In this document: positions 45,104 to 53,780 of the stretch, piece by piece
How positions within the stretch are numbered: the first letter of the stretch is position 1
Layout: every line of letters starts with the position of its first letter
DNA from: Aureivirga sp. CE67
GTDB taxonomy: Bacteria > Bacteroidota > Bacteroidia > Flavobacteriales > Flavobacteriaceae
Reading direction: 5' to 3'
Assembly (NCBI RefSeq): GCF_015767245.1
Contig: NZ_JADOTV010000007.1
Location: 1-64,000, forward strand
DNA length: 64,000 nucleotides
Notes under the pieces: model-generated
What the model was told of the DNA's origin: nothing
The model's database searches: none
Seen by the model: only the letters and a program-made list of their open reading frames with translations
Made by a program: the position numbers and the translations under genes

Positions 45104-45751
45104 ATGGAATTAGGAATTAAAGAGAAGTTTCTTTTGATGAGATTGCGAACACAAAAGAAGAATTATGTAAATACTTTTAAAGTTTTAGAAAGATCTTTAT
45201 TACTTTTTGATGTTTTAGAAATGTTTCAAGACAATGAGCTTTTGATGGAAAGAAAGAAATTATCCGCTGGAAAATTTTCTTCTGATAATGCTAGAAAAAA
45301 AGTCTTCTATGAAATGGTGAAATTTTCTACAAGAAAAAGAAGTTTCAATAACTGGATGCAGCGTTTTTATTTAAAGAAAAATAAATACATAGATGAAAGC
45401 TTAAGAAGATTGGAAGCTCAAAGTATCATTAAAATAGAAAACGGAAAATTTCTTGGTGTTTTCCCTGTAAAAACCATTGTTTTATTAAAACCTAAAGTGA
45501 AAATCGATCTAGCAAATCAACTTGAAAAAGCAATTCAACAAGGACATTATCAAGATAAAAAACAAACTTTATTGTTAAGGCAATTGGATAATAATTATTT
45601 CTACTATTATGCATTTGAAAATAAAACTTGGAAAGAACGTTCTGAGCTTAAAAAACAAAACAAAAAACAATTGAAAGCGATTACGATGAATTCACACGAG
45701 AAAATTGTGAATAATTATGCTTTGCATTTGGCTTATAATGGTTATGCTTAA
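45104..45751 (+). CDS. GPP34 (GOLPH3-like) family protein
   Basis: 215 aa. The order of blocks is that of GPP34 domains: 'GIKEKFLLMRL', a helical bundle, 'ESLRRLEAQSIIKIENGKFL' (Lxx-GIL-like), then 'GVFPVKTIVLLKPKVK' (the 'G.FP...y' strand) and a helical end 'KKQTLLLRQLDNN'. In eukaryotes GOLPH3 binds phosphatidylinositol-4-phosphate; bacterial members are mostly uncharacterised membrane-associated proteins. Unusually Lys-rich. Moderate confidence in the family. Confidence 0.6.
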   Translation: MELGIKEKFLLMRLRTQKKNYVNTFKVLERSLLLFDVLEMFQDNELLMERKKLSAGKFSSDNARKKVFYEMVKFSTRKRSFNNWMQRFYLKKNKYIDESLRRLEAQSIIKIENGKFLGVFPVKTIVLLKPKVKIDLANQLEKAIQQGHYQDKKQTLLLRQLDNNYFYYYAFENKTWKERSELKKQNKKQLKAITMNSHEKIVNNYALHLAYNGYA

Positions 45752-45767
45752 AATCATTTTTAAAAAT

Positions 45768-45932
45768 GAACTCATTTAAACTTTTTAACTCAAAATTCGT
45801 TTCAAGCATGTTCATCACTGGCTTGTGAAAAATTTTAACCATAGCTAAGGCTATGCTGAAATTTTTTCTCTTCACCATTAATAAACATCAGATAAAACTC
45901 CTTGTTTTGGCAAAAAAGTTTAAACGAATTCA
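45768..45932. repeat. ~165-bp imperfect palindromic element
   Basis: The left arm (CATTTAAACTTTTTAACTC..., CTTGTGAAAAATTTTAACC) is repeated inverted in the right arm (...AAAGTTTAAACGAATTC). The centre is a perfect CATAGC-TAAG-GCTATG hairpin. Arms are ~80 bp. Noncoding, MITE/REP-like, between two plus-strand genes. Confidence 0.65.
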
Positions 45933-45973
45933 ATAAAATAATAGCATCAAACTAGAATATTTTTAGAGTTTTC

Positions 45974-46004
45974 TTGAATAAAAAACAGCGAATTCCTACT
46001 TTTG
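45974..46004 (+). promoter_or_regulatory. Bacteroidota-type promoter of topB
   Basis: TTG at 45974-45976, 20-bp spacer, TACTTTTG at 45997-46004, 26 bp before the topB ATG. This is a textbook -33/-7 pair; the leader contains AAAGAAAGGAA near the start codon. Confidence 0.75.
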
Positions 46005-46029
46005 CATTCACTAAAAAAGAAAGGAATTT

Positions 46030-48129
46030 ATGAAAGTATGTATTGCCGAGAAACCAAGTGTAGCAAAAGAAATAGCAACCATTTTGGGTGCTAATACTAG
46101 AAGAGATGGATATTTTGAAGGAAACGGATATTGCGTAACTTGGACGTTCGGGCATTTATGTACTTTGTTTATGCCAGATAATTACAAGCCTCACTGGAAG
46201 TTTTGGAATTTGAATACTTTGCCAATGTTACCAGAGAAGTTTGAAATTAAAGTGATTGAAGATTCTGGTGTAGAAAAGCAATTTCAAATTGTAAAGAGTT
46301 TATTTCAGAAAGCAGAAGTTGTTATAAACTGTGGCGATGCTGGGCAAGAAGGAGAATTGATTCAGCGTTGGGTGATAAAGCATGCGGATTATCATGGGAA
46401 AGTGCAAAGACTTTGGATTTCTTCGCTAACACCTGAAGCAATTAAAGAAGGTTTTCAAAACTTGAAAGATGCGGAGGAATATGATAATTTGTATTATGCA
46501 GGAATGTCAAGGGCAATTGGAGATTGGCTTCTTGGAATGAATGCAACACGTTTGTATACATTGATTTATGGGCGTGATAAAAAAGTGCTTTCAGTAGGTC
46601 GTGTACAAACTCCAACTTTGGCGATGTTGGTAGAACGATTTAAAGAGATTCAAAATTTTGTGCCAAAACCTTATTGGGAATTACAAACTACTTATAGAAA
46701 TACAATTTTCAATTGCGAAGAAGGAAAGTTTGAAAAGAAAGAAGAAGGAGAGAAGTTTTTAGAAAAAGTAAAAGATGCTCCTTTTGAAGTGACTTCTGTA
46801 ACAAAGAAAAAAGGAAAAGAACATCCACAAAAACTTTTTGATTTAACAGGTTTACAGGTTTATTGTAACACAAAGTTTGGTTTTTCAGCGGATAAAACGT
46901 TGAAAATAGCTCAGAAACTTTATGAGCAGAAATTGATTACCTATCCAAGAGTTGATACTACATTTCTTCCAAATGATATTTATCCAAAATCTTCAGGGAT
47001 TTTGAGTAAACTTTCTAAATATGCGAATTTTACTGAAAAAGTTTTAGGAACAAAACTTCGAAAATCTACCAAGGTTTTTAATGATAAAAAAGTTACAGAT
47101 CACCACGCGATAATTCCTACAGGTTTTGAAATGGAACTTGGTTGGGATGAGCAAAGAGTTTATGATATAGTAACAAGAAGATTTATAGCTGTTTTTTATC
47201 CAGATTGTATTTTTTCTACGACAACAGTTTTAGGGAAAGTAACTTCAGTTTCGTTTAAAACTACTGGAAAAGAGATTTTAGAAAAAGGTTGGAGAGAAGT
47301 GATTTTTCTACCTAAAAAAGAAACAGAAGAAAATAAAGATTCGAAGAAAAAAACAGAAGAGGTAATCATGCCTACTTTTGAAAAAGGAGAATCAGGACCA
47401 CATAAACCAGATTTTGTAGAAAAGAAAACAACAGCTCCAAAAAATTATACGGAAGCTACTCTTTTAAGGGCGATGGAAACAGCTGGAAAAAAGGTTGAAG
47501 ATGAGGAATTGAAAGAGTTGATGAAAGCAAATGGAATTGGAAGACCTTCTACAAGAGCCAATATCATTGAAACACTTTTTAAAAGAAATTACATTACTAG
47601 AAATAAAAAGAATATTCTTCCTACTTCAATGGGGGTTCAATTGATTGATACTATTGAAAATCAGTTATTGAAATCTGCTGAATTAACTGGGCAATGGGAG
47701 AAAAAATTGAAGGAAATCGAACAAGGGGATCATAATGCTTCTGTTTTTATTCGTAACATGAAAGGAATGGTTTCTAATTTGGTAGACGAAGTGAGGATTT
47801 TACAATCAAAATCAAAGGGAATCACAGAGCAGCCAATTTTACAAAAACCAAAACCGAAAAAAGAAGAAAAACCAGAAATTTGTCCGAAATGTAAAAAAGG
47901 AAAAGTATTAAAAGGAAAAGAAAACTACGGCTGTAGTGAATGGAAAAATGGATGTGATTTCCGTGTGCCTTTTGTGTTTTTTGGAAAAAAGATTTCTGAT
48001 ACACAGTTTAAAAAACTTTTAAAAACAGGAAAAACTCAAGTTTTAAAAGGCTTTGTATTAAATGATGAAAAGTTTGACGGAATAGTCACTTTAGATGAAA
48101 ATGGATTATTGAATATAGAAAAAGCTTAA
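46030..48129 (+). CDS. topB: DNA topoisomerase III
   Basis: 699 aa. The TOPRIM start 'CIAEKPSVAKEIATILGA' with the acidic 'NCGDAGQEGELIQRWV'; the catalytic Tyr305 in 'LITYPRVDTTFL'; 'DHHAIIPTG'; 'GIGRPSTRANIIE'; and a C-terminal zinc ribbon 'CPKCKKGKVL' with 'GCSEWKNGC'. It is a type IA enzyme that decatenates and relaxes DNA. It has a good promoter and is followed 5 bp later by trmL. Confidence 0.96.
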   Translation: MKVCIAEKPSVAKEIATILGANTRRDGYFEGNGYCVTWTFGHLCTLFMPDNYKPHWKFWNLNTLPMLPEKFEIKVIEDSGVEKQFQIVKSLFQKAEVVINCGDAGQEGELIQRWVIKHADYHGKVQRLWISSLTPEAIKEGFQNLKDAEEYDNLYYAGMSRAIGDWLLGMNATRLYTLIYGRDKKVLSVGRVQTPTLAMLVERFKEIQNFVPKPYWELQTTYRNTIFNCEEGKFEKKEEGEKFLEKVKDAPFEVTSVTKKKGKEHPQKLFDLTGLQVYCNTKFGFSADKTLKIAQKLYEQKLITYPRVDTTFLPNDIYPKSSGILSKLSKYANFTEKVLGTKLRKSTKVFNDKKVTDHHAIIPTGFEMELGWDEQRVYDIVTRRFIAVFYPDCIFSTTTVLGKVTSVSFKTTGKEILEKGWREVIFLPKKETEENKDSKKKTEEVIMPTFEKGESGPHKPDFVEKKTTAPKNYTEATLLRAMETAGKKVEDEELKELMKANGIGRPSTRANIIETLFKRNYITRNKKNILPTSMGVQLIDTIENQLLKSAELTGQWEKKLKEIEQGDHNASVFIRNMKGMVSNLVDEVRILQSKSKGITEQPILQKPKPKKEEKPEICPKCKKGKVLKGKENYGCSEWKNGCDFRVPFVFFGKKISDTQFKKLLKTGKTQVLKGFVLNDEKFDGIVTLDENGLLNIEKA

Positions 48130-48133
48130 GAAG

Positions 48134-48610
48134 ATGGAGCAGAATAAAATTAATTTTAATATAGTTTTAGTTGAACCAGAAATTCCAAATAATACTGGAA
48201 ATATTGGAAGGCTATGTGTTGGAAGTAAAAGTAAATTACATTTGGTTAAACCACTTGGATTTGAAATTACAGACAAAAGAGTAAAAAGAGCAGGTTTAGA
48301 TTATTGGGGAGAGTTAGAACTACAATACCATGAAAATTTTGAAGCTTTTTTAAATCAAGTAGAAAATAGAGAAAGAATGTTTTTCTTTTCATCAAAAGGG
48401 GCTAAAACTTATTATGAAATAGATTTTAAACCTGGAGACTGGTTAATTTTTGGAAAAGAGTCTGTGGGGCTTGGAAAAGAGATTTTAGAGAGATTTGAAT
48501 CGCAAACAACTACAATACCATTTCCTGGTAAAGTTCGCAGTTTTAATATTTCAAATGCTGTTGCGATGGCATTAGGAGAGGGGTTACGTCAGTTAAAAAT
48601 AAGTATGTAA
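48134..48610 (+). CDS. trmL: tRNA (cytidine/uridine-34-2'-O)-methyltransferase
   Basis: 158 aa. SPOUT-fold marks: 'IVLVEPEIPNNTGNIGRLCV', 'LHLVKPLGFEITDKRVKRAG' followed by 'LDYW', 'LIFGKESVGLGKEIL' and 'RSFNISNAVAMALGEGLRQL'. TrmL methylates the wobble base of tRNA-Leu isoacceptors in E. coli. Normal length (~157 aa). Probably cotranscribed with topB. Confidence 0.93.
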   Translation: MEQNKINFNIVLVEPEIPNNTGNIGRLCVGSKSKLHLVKPLGFEITDKRVKRAGLDYWGELELQYHENFEAFLNQVENRERMFFFSSKGAKTYYEIDFKPGDWLIFGKESVGLGKEILERFESQTTTIPFPGKVRSFNISNAVAMALGEGLRQLKISM

Positions 48611-48632
48611 GGACTTCAAAAAAAAATAAATC

Positions 48633-48665
48633 TTACCTAAAGTGGGGGAAAATATTTTTAGGTAA
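48633..48665. terminator. Weak terminator-like hairpin
   Basis: TTACCTAAA (48633-48641) pairs with TTTAGGTAA (48657-48665), 23 bp after trmL and 26 bp after the stop of the minus-strand small gene. No long T run, so efficiency is doubtful. Confidence 0.45.
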
Positions 48666-48690
48666 AATTTCAGGGATTGATTCTTAGATT

Positions 48691-48846
48691 CTAATATCCA
48701 GTAATTGGTTCGTTTCTAACAATTCTTCCGATGTACACAATACTAATATTGTATTTCTGTGCTAATTGTTTGTAATTTAAAGAACTTCTTTTGATTTCGC
48801 TTTTTTCGTTTTCGGTAATCGTTTCATGGTTTCTTTGGTTGCTCAT
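48691..48846 (-). CDS. 51-aa helix-turn-helix-like micropeptide
   Basis: ATG 48846 to TAG 48691. 'LNYKQLAQKYNISIVYIGRI' followed by 'VRNEPITGY' is a good single HTH (helix, turn, recognition helix) like that of DNA-invertase or Trp-repressor-type elements. A charged N-terminus precedes it ('MSNQRNHETITENEKSEIKR'). It is probably a small DNA-binding protein; the ORF is isolated. Confidence 0.65.
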   Translation of the reverse strand: MSNQRNHETITENEKSEIKRSSLNYKQLAQKYNISIVYIGRIVRNEPITGY

Positions 48847-49027
48847 AATTTTTCTTTTTTTTAGTTGCTTACTTACTTAAAGTTATGAAAAATATTTTTT
48901 TCTGACACATCAAATATATGTTATTTTGCATTTATTTAATGTTTATAATAATAGTTTGTAGTCAAAATACCGGAAACTAGTGATAATTGTTCGTGGTAAA
49001 TAATTAGAAAAATTTGTGTAATAAATA

Positions 49028-49065
49028 ACAAAAAAACTCGATACTTAAAAGTACCGAGTTTTCTA
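49028..49065 (-). terminator. Terminator of the acyl-CoA synthetase gene
   Basis: On the minus strand AAAACTCGGTACT pairs with AGTATCGAGTTTT (one mismatch) followed by T's, 24 bp after the stop at 49089. Confidence 0.85.
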
Positions 49066-49088
49066 TAAAAAATCGTGAATTTACGATA

Positions 49089-50867
49089 TTATTTGTCGTA
49101 TAATTTATTGTATAAATTCTTAAAATGATCAAGAATTACATTACGTTTTGGTTTTAAAGTTGGAGTAAGTAATCCATTATCAATAGTCCAAACTGTAGGT
49201 GTCAATTCAATTTTCTTGATTTGTTCCCATTTTCCGAACTGATGATTCCTTTCATCGATTTCTTGGAAAATTCTTTCTTTTACTTTTGGATTATTAGCCA
49301 TCTCTTCAAATGAACTTCCAACATCAAGGTCATGTCTACGAGCCCATTCTAAAACAAACTCAAAATTTGGCTGAACAATAGCTGCTGGCATTTTTTCACC
49401 TTCACCAACTACAAGAATTTGCTCGATAAAACGAGATTGTTTCATTTCATTTTCTAATAGGGCAGGAGATACATATTTTCCTCCCGAAGTTTTAAAGATT
49501 TCTTTTTTACGACCTGTAATTTTCAAGAATCCTTCTGAGTCAATTTCTCCTTTATCTCCAGTATGGAAATATCCATCTTTTAATACTTCTGCAGTTTTTT
49601 TAGGATCTTTATTATATCCAAGCATTACATTTGGACCTTTTACTAAAATCTCACCATCATCTGCAATTTTTACTTCAACATTTCTAATAGGTTTTCCTAC
49701 AGTTCCGATTTTAAACATTCGATCTTTCATCATGTTTACAGCGATTACAGGAGAAGTTTCTGTTAATCCATAACCTTCCATAACTGAAAGTCCAGCAGCT
49801 GTAAAAATTCTTGCTAATCTTGGTTGAAGTGGAGCACTTCCTGAAACCATTGCGCTAATTTCACCTCCTAAAGCTTCTCGCCATTTTGAGAAAATAAGCT
49901 TATTCGCTATTTTTAATTTGTATTCATATAAAGCACCGTTTTCTTGATATGGTACCCATTTTTCTGCTACAGAAACAGCCCAAAAGAAAATTTGTCTTTT
50001 AGGAAATGGTAATTCTGCTCCTTTTGCTGTAATTGCATCGAAGATTTTTTCTAATAATCTCGGAACAACACTCATAAAGTGAGGTTTTATTTCTTTAGCA
50101 TTATCTGCTATTTTATCAATAGCTTCTGCAAAATAAATAGTTGCTCCTTCGTATTGATATAGATAATGCAGCATTCTTTCAAAAATATGACAAACGGGTA
50201 AGAAACTAAGAACACGAGTTTCTCCTTCCACAAAAGGAAGTCTTGGATGGCTATCTAAAACGTTGCTAACAATATTTTTATGAGAAAGCATTACTCCTTT
50301 TGGAGTTCCAGTAGTTCCTGAAGTATAGATGATTGTTGCCAAATCATCTGCATTTACATTATCTTTTCTTTTTTCAACATCTGGTTGTAGATCTTCGTTT
50401 TGAATTCCTAATTCAATAAGTTCTGTCCAGTTTTTACAATCTTCAATCTCTTCAAAAGAATAAATACCTTCTAATGTTGGTACATTATCCTTAATTTCAT
50501 TTACTTTTTCTAATAAATCATTGTCCGATAAAAAACAATATTTTACTTCTGCATGATTGAAAATGTATTCAAAATCGTGGTGAGAAATGGTAGGATAGAT
50601 TGGGACATTTTGTGCTCCAGTTTGTAAAATTCCAATATCGACAATATTCCATTCTGTTCTATTTGTCGAAGATATTACAGCAATTTTATCATTTGGTTGT
50701 ACTCCTAATTTAATTAAAGCTCTACTAATAGCATTCGCTTGATATATATATTCTTCCGTAGAAGTAGCACTCCATACATGATTTCTTTTCATTACCAGGG
50801 ACTTAGAAAGGTTGTGCTTTTTAAGTTGGTGATATGGGAAATCAAAAATCCTAGTTATTTCATTCAT
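49089..50867 (-). CDS. Long-chain acyl-CoA synthetase (AMP-binding)
   Basis: 592 aa. AMP-binding signature 'ATIIYTSGTTGTPKGVMLSH', then 'MEGYGLTETSPV', 'YFHTGDKGEIDSEGFLKITG' and 'RKKEIFKTSGGKYVSP'. It matches the FAA/ACSL-type 'AMP-dependent synthetase/ligase' common in Bacteroidota, which activates fatty acids to acyl-CoA. Peripheral membrane or cytoplasmic. Single-gene unit with a terminator. Confidence 0.94.
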   Translation of the reverse strand: MNEITRIFDFPYHQLKKHNLSKSLVMKRNHVWSATSTEEYIYQANAISRALIKLGVQPNDKIAVISSTNRTEWNIVDIGILQTGAQNVPIYPTISHHDFEYIFNHAEVKYCFLSDNDLLEKVNEIKDNVPTLEGIYSFEEIEDCKNWTELIELGIQNEDLQPDVEKRKDNVNADDLATIIYTSGTTGTPKGVMLSHKNIVSNVLDSHPRLPFVEGETRVLSFLPVCHIFERMLHYLYQYEGATIYFAEAIDKIADNAKEIKPHFMSVVPRLLEKIFDAITAKGAELPFPKRQIFFWAVSVAEKWVPYQENGALYEYKLKIANKLIFSKWREALGGEISAMVSGSAPLQPRLARIFTAAGLSVMEGYGLTETSPVIAVNMMKDRMFKIGTVGKPIRNVEVKIADDGEILVKGPNVMLGYNKDPKKTAEVLKDGYFHTGDKGEIDSEGFLKITGRKKEIFKTSGGKYVSPALLENEMKQSRFIEQILVVGEGEKMPAAIVQPNFEFVLEWARRHDLDVGSSFEEMANNPKVKERIFQEIDERNHQFGKWEQIKKIELTPTVWTIDNGLLTPTLKPKRNVILDHFKNLYNKLYDK

Positions 50868-51040
50868 GATCTATTCTGTTTTCAGACAAATGCAAAATAG
50901 AAAAATATAAATCATAAAACAAATAGAGGATTTTAAATTCTGATTTTTTTTTAAAATAAAATTAATTTTTGTGAAAGATTTTTATTATTCGTAAATTAAA
51001 TCTGTATAAATCGATAAAGTAATTTTATTTACTCTTAAAT

Positions 51041-51072
51041 TGAAGCGAATTCTAAATTTAGAATTCGCTTCA
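51041..51072 (-). terminator. Perfect 32-bp palindrome (terminator)
   Basis: TGAAGCGAATTCTAAA directly followed by its reverse complement, five bases from the stop of the SDR gene (51078). It has no loop beyond the central bases. A T-rich tract follows on the minus strand. Confidence 0.75.
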
Positions 51073-51077
51073 TTCTT

Positions 51078-51809
51078 TTATGCTTCTTGTCTTGTTGCTG
51101 CAAGTACAATTTCTCTAATATTTACATTTTGTGGTTGGCTAAAAGCAAACCAAATTGAATTTGCAATTGTCTCTGGTTTTAAAACACCACCCATTTCTTT
51201 TTTCCAAGCTTCATATCCATTAATAATGTCATCTGAAGTTGTATGAGATAGTAATTCTGTTTCTACAGCTCCTGGAGCAATAATGATAATTCTTACATTA
51301 TCTTTTGCAGCTTCTTCACGAGCATTTTCTGTCAACCCATGAACAGCAAATTTTGTTCCTGTATAAGCAGTATGATTCGGGAATGTTTTAATTCCTGCAA
51401 TAGAACTTACATTAAAAATAGTTCCTGTTTTTCTTTCTTTCATTTTTGATAAAACAATCTGCATTCCGTTCAACATTCCAATGATATTTACATCAAACAT
51501 TTTCTTCCATTCTTCTGGATTTTGAACTGCAATATCTCCAAGTAACATTAAACCTGCATTGTTAATCAAAGCTTCTACTGGACCAAAAGTATCTTCTGCT
51601 TCTGCCACAGCATTTTGAAAAGCATTATAATCTGTAACATCTACTTTACGACACATTGAATTTGGTAAATTCAACTCTTCTAATTTTTCAATTCTTCTTC
51701 CTAATAATAAAACTGGATGTCCTTTTGAAGAAAACAATCTTGCTGTTGCTGCTCCAATTCCTGAACTTGCTCCTGTAATTACGATTAATCCTTTGTTATT
51801 AGTTTCCAT
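51078..51809 (-). CDS. Short-chain dehydrogenase/reductase
   Basis: 243 aa. Rossmann start 'VITGASSGIGAATARLF' (TGxxxGIG), 'NNAGLMLLGDI', and catalytic Ser-Tyr-Lys in 'NVSSIAGIKTFPNHTAYTGTKF'. 'IIAPGAVETELLSHT' is typical of classical SDRs. NAD(P)H-dependent, substrate unknown. It is divergently transcribed from a LysR gene; their promoters overlap, so LysR is the likely regulator. Confidence 0.94.
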   Translation of the reverse strand: METNNKGLIVITGASSGIGAATARLFSSKGHPVLLLGRRIEKLEELNLPNSMCRKVDVTDYNAFQNAVAEAEDTFGPVEALINNAGLMLLGDIAVQNPEEWKKMFDVNIIGMLNGMQIVLSKMKERKTGTIFNVSSIAGIKTFPNHTAYTGTKFAVHGLTENAREEAAKDNVRIIIIAPGAVETELLSHTTSDDIINGYEAWKKEMGGVLKPETIANSIWFAFSQPQNVNIREIVLAATRQEA

Positions 51810-51850
51810 GATACTATTTTTTATTTATTTTAAATAACTGAAAATCAGTC

Positions 51851-51877
51851 TTAATTAATTTGAAAACAAAATTAAGT
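51851..51877. promoter_or_regulatory. Inverted-repeat operator between SDR and lysR
   Basis: CTTAATT ... AATTAAG, with TTAATTTG / CAAAATTAA around AAAA. It overlaps the -7 box of the SDR promoter. It resembles a LysR site (T-N11-A-like dyad). Confidence 0.5.
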
Positions 51878-51897
51878 TACAATATTTTTAGCTCAAA
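51868..51897 (-). promoter_or_regulatory. Promoter of the SDR gene
   Basis: On the minus strand TTG (51897-51895), 19-bp spacer, TAATTTTG (51875-51868). A plus-strand TATTTTTG at 51903-51910 may serve lysR, but its -33 box is weak. Confidence 0.55.
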
Positions 51898-51932
51898 ATA
51901 CTATTTTTGTATATCTATTATAAGTTAAAATT

Positions 51933-52763
51933 ATGGATGAACGTTTGTTAAGATTTTTTGTTGCAGTATATGAAGAAAAGAACTTGTCAAGAGCTGCAGA
52001 AAAGTGTTTTGTTTCGCAACCGAATATTTCTAACGGAATCAAACAGTTAGAAGAAATTATAGGAAAAGAATTATTTACAAGACATAAGAGAGGTGTAGTT
52101 TTAAAAGAAAGTGCACATTATTTATATCCGATTGCAAAACGAATTCTTGGAGAACTACAATCAATTCCAACTATTTTTAAAGAAGAGAAATTTCATCAAA
52201 AAGTAGTAATAGGAATTGCAGATAGTTTGTCACAACAGTTTAAAAGTGAGTTTTTTCTAAATGTTTCCAAAAACGTTGAAAATATCGAATGGGATGTTCG
52301 TGAAATGCATCGTGATTGTGAACTGAATTTATTAGTTCGAGAATGGAAATTTGAAGCGCATCTTTTTCTTCCGATTTGGAAAGAAAATTATGTTTTATGT
52401 ATTCCAAATAATCATCCTTTGGTTGAAAAAGAAGAAATTCATCTTAGTGATTTAAGTGGAGAACCTTTCATTCATTGTCCTCCTTGTGAAGCGCATCAGC
52501 AAAGTTTATCTATCTTGAATAGTTCTGGAGAAAAATGGAATACAGTTGCTAATTGTAGTACAAAAACAGAAGTTTTAAGTTTATTAATGGCTGGATTGGG
52601 AATTTCTTTTCTTCCAGATTATTTTGCTAAAAACTGGAGTGGTTTTCAGATAAAAGATTATGTTGGTCCAAAATATTATCGTGAGATTGGACTTTCTTAT
52701 GCAAAAGAAAGTTTGAAAAATAATGCCGTTAAAGAAATTGTGGAATTGTATTCGAAGGAATAA
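51933..52763 (+). CDS. LysR-family transcriptional regulator
   Basis: 276 aa. The N-terminal HTH 'NLSRAAEKCFVSQPNISNGI' with 'KQLEEIIGKELFTRHKRGVV' is typical. The rest is a periplasmic-binding-like effector domain, with 'LLMAGLGISFLPDYFA' near the end. It is slightly short, with normal architecture. Divergent from the SDR gene and probably its regulator. Confidence 0.93.
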   Translation: MDERLLRFFVAVYEEKNLSRAAEKCFVSQPNISNGIKQLEEIIGKELFTRHKRGVVLKESAHYLYPIAKRILGELQSIPTIFKEEKFHQKVVIGIADSLSQQFKSEFFLNVSKNVENIEWDVREMHRDCELNLLVREWKFEAHLFLPIWKENYVLCIPNNHPLVEKEEIHLSDLSGEPFIHCPPCEAHQQSLSILNSSGEKWNTVANCSTKTEVLSLLMAGLGISFLPDYFAKNWSGFQIKDYVGPKYYREIGLSYAKESLKNNAVKEIVELYSKE

Positions 52764-52775
52764 TTTCTACAAATT

Positions 52776-53762
52776 TCACATCAAAAATCCATTATTTTCT
52801 AAATATGGTTCAGGAATATCAGGATCATTAATCATTTCTTTCAAATCTGTCTCAATAGATTTTGAAATAGAAGTTATTGGAACATCATTATAAGTCCCTT
52901 CAAAAGGATTTTCAGAATAATCACCAATTTTCTCCATCAAGAAAAAAATCCATGTGATTAAACCAGAAAGGAAAGGACATAAATAAATAATCCAGTTTTG
53001 TTTATCTTCAATCGCATCAATCAATCCAAAAGGAATAAAAGCACAAAAAACATAGGTCATCCAAATAGCAACAGAAGCATATTGACGTGGAAAAGGAAAA
53101 TTTTTGATTCTTTCAGATTTTCCTTGATCTGTATATAAATTACCAATCAATTTTGAAAGCTCCATATGTCTAAAATCTTCAAAATAATCTTGATCTCTAA
53201 GTTCTTGAAGCCTTATGGATTGATTTTTTAAAATCTGAGTTGCTTTGTTAGATTTTCCTTCCAATTCCAAAATTTCTTTTTGAGAAATATAACAAGAAAG
53301 CTCTTTATTTAATTTATTATTATAATCCTCACAAACAGTAGGAACATACAAGAAATTCAAGCGATTTTCTGTATGTTCCCATTGTTTACTTAATCTTAAT
53401 TGATGTCTTAAAGCAGTCATCCAAGCAATATGTCTGTAAATAAGTTCTTTTCGGATTTCATCCTGATTTTTTCCTTGCACATAAGAAATTGCAAAAGCAC
53501 CAAAAGTTCTACTATTATTCACAATACTTCCCCAGATTTTACGAGCTTCCCAAGTTCTGTCATAAGAACTATTATTTTTAAACCCTAAATAAAAAGCAAC
53601 TGCAATTCCAATAATTGCAATTGGTCCCCAAGGTAAACTGAAATCAATATTGAAATAATGTGAAGTAAAATAAATTATAAAACCGTATAATGCTCCAATA
53701 ATAAATGGCCATTTTGACCAAATTAGAGTCATCCAAAAACTATATTTTCTTCTTACATACAT
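52776..53762 (-). CDS. Bestrophin-family membrane protein
   Basis: 328 aa. Bestrophin features: 'FYLGFKNNSSYDRTWEARKI', 'WGSIVNNSRTFGAFAISYVQ' and four hydrophobic segments ('PFIIGALYGFIIYFTSHYF', 'WGPIAIIGIAVAFYLGFKNN', 'VAIWMTYVFCAFIPFGLIDA', 'WIIYLCPFLSGLITWIFFLM'). Bacterial bestrophins are pentameric ion channels. Convergent with lysR (12 bp apart). Confidence 0.9.
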   Translation of the reverse strand: MYVRRKYSFWMTLIWSKWPFIIGALYGFIIYFTSHYFNIDFSLPWGPIAIIGIAVAFYLGFKNNSSYDRTWEARKIWGSIVNNSRTFGAFAISYVQGKNQDEIRKELIYRHIAWMTALRHQLRLSKQWEHTENRLNFLYVPTVCEDYNNKLNKELSCYISQKEILELEGKSNKATQILKNQSIRLQELRDQDYFEDFRHMELSKLIGNLYTDQGKSERIKNFPFPRQYASVAIWMTYVFCAFIPFGLIDAIEDKQNWIIYLCPFLSGLITWIFFLMEKIGDYSENPFEGTYNDVPITSISKSIETDLKEMINDPDIPEPYLENNGFLM

Positions 53763-53780
53763 ATTACTTGTTTTTAATGA

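Larger units (their letters stand above)
48611..49088. other. 478-bp region with one small gene
   Basis: Contains a hairpin at 48633-48665 (TTACCTAAA/TTTAGGTAA), the 51-aa gene on the minus strand (48691-48846) and the fadD-type gene's terminator at 49028-49065. The rest (48847-49027) is AT-rich with no gene seen. Confidence 0.6.
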
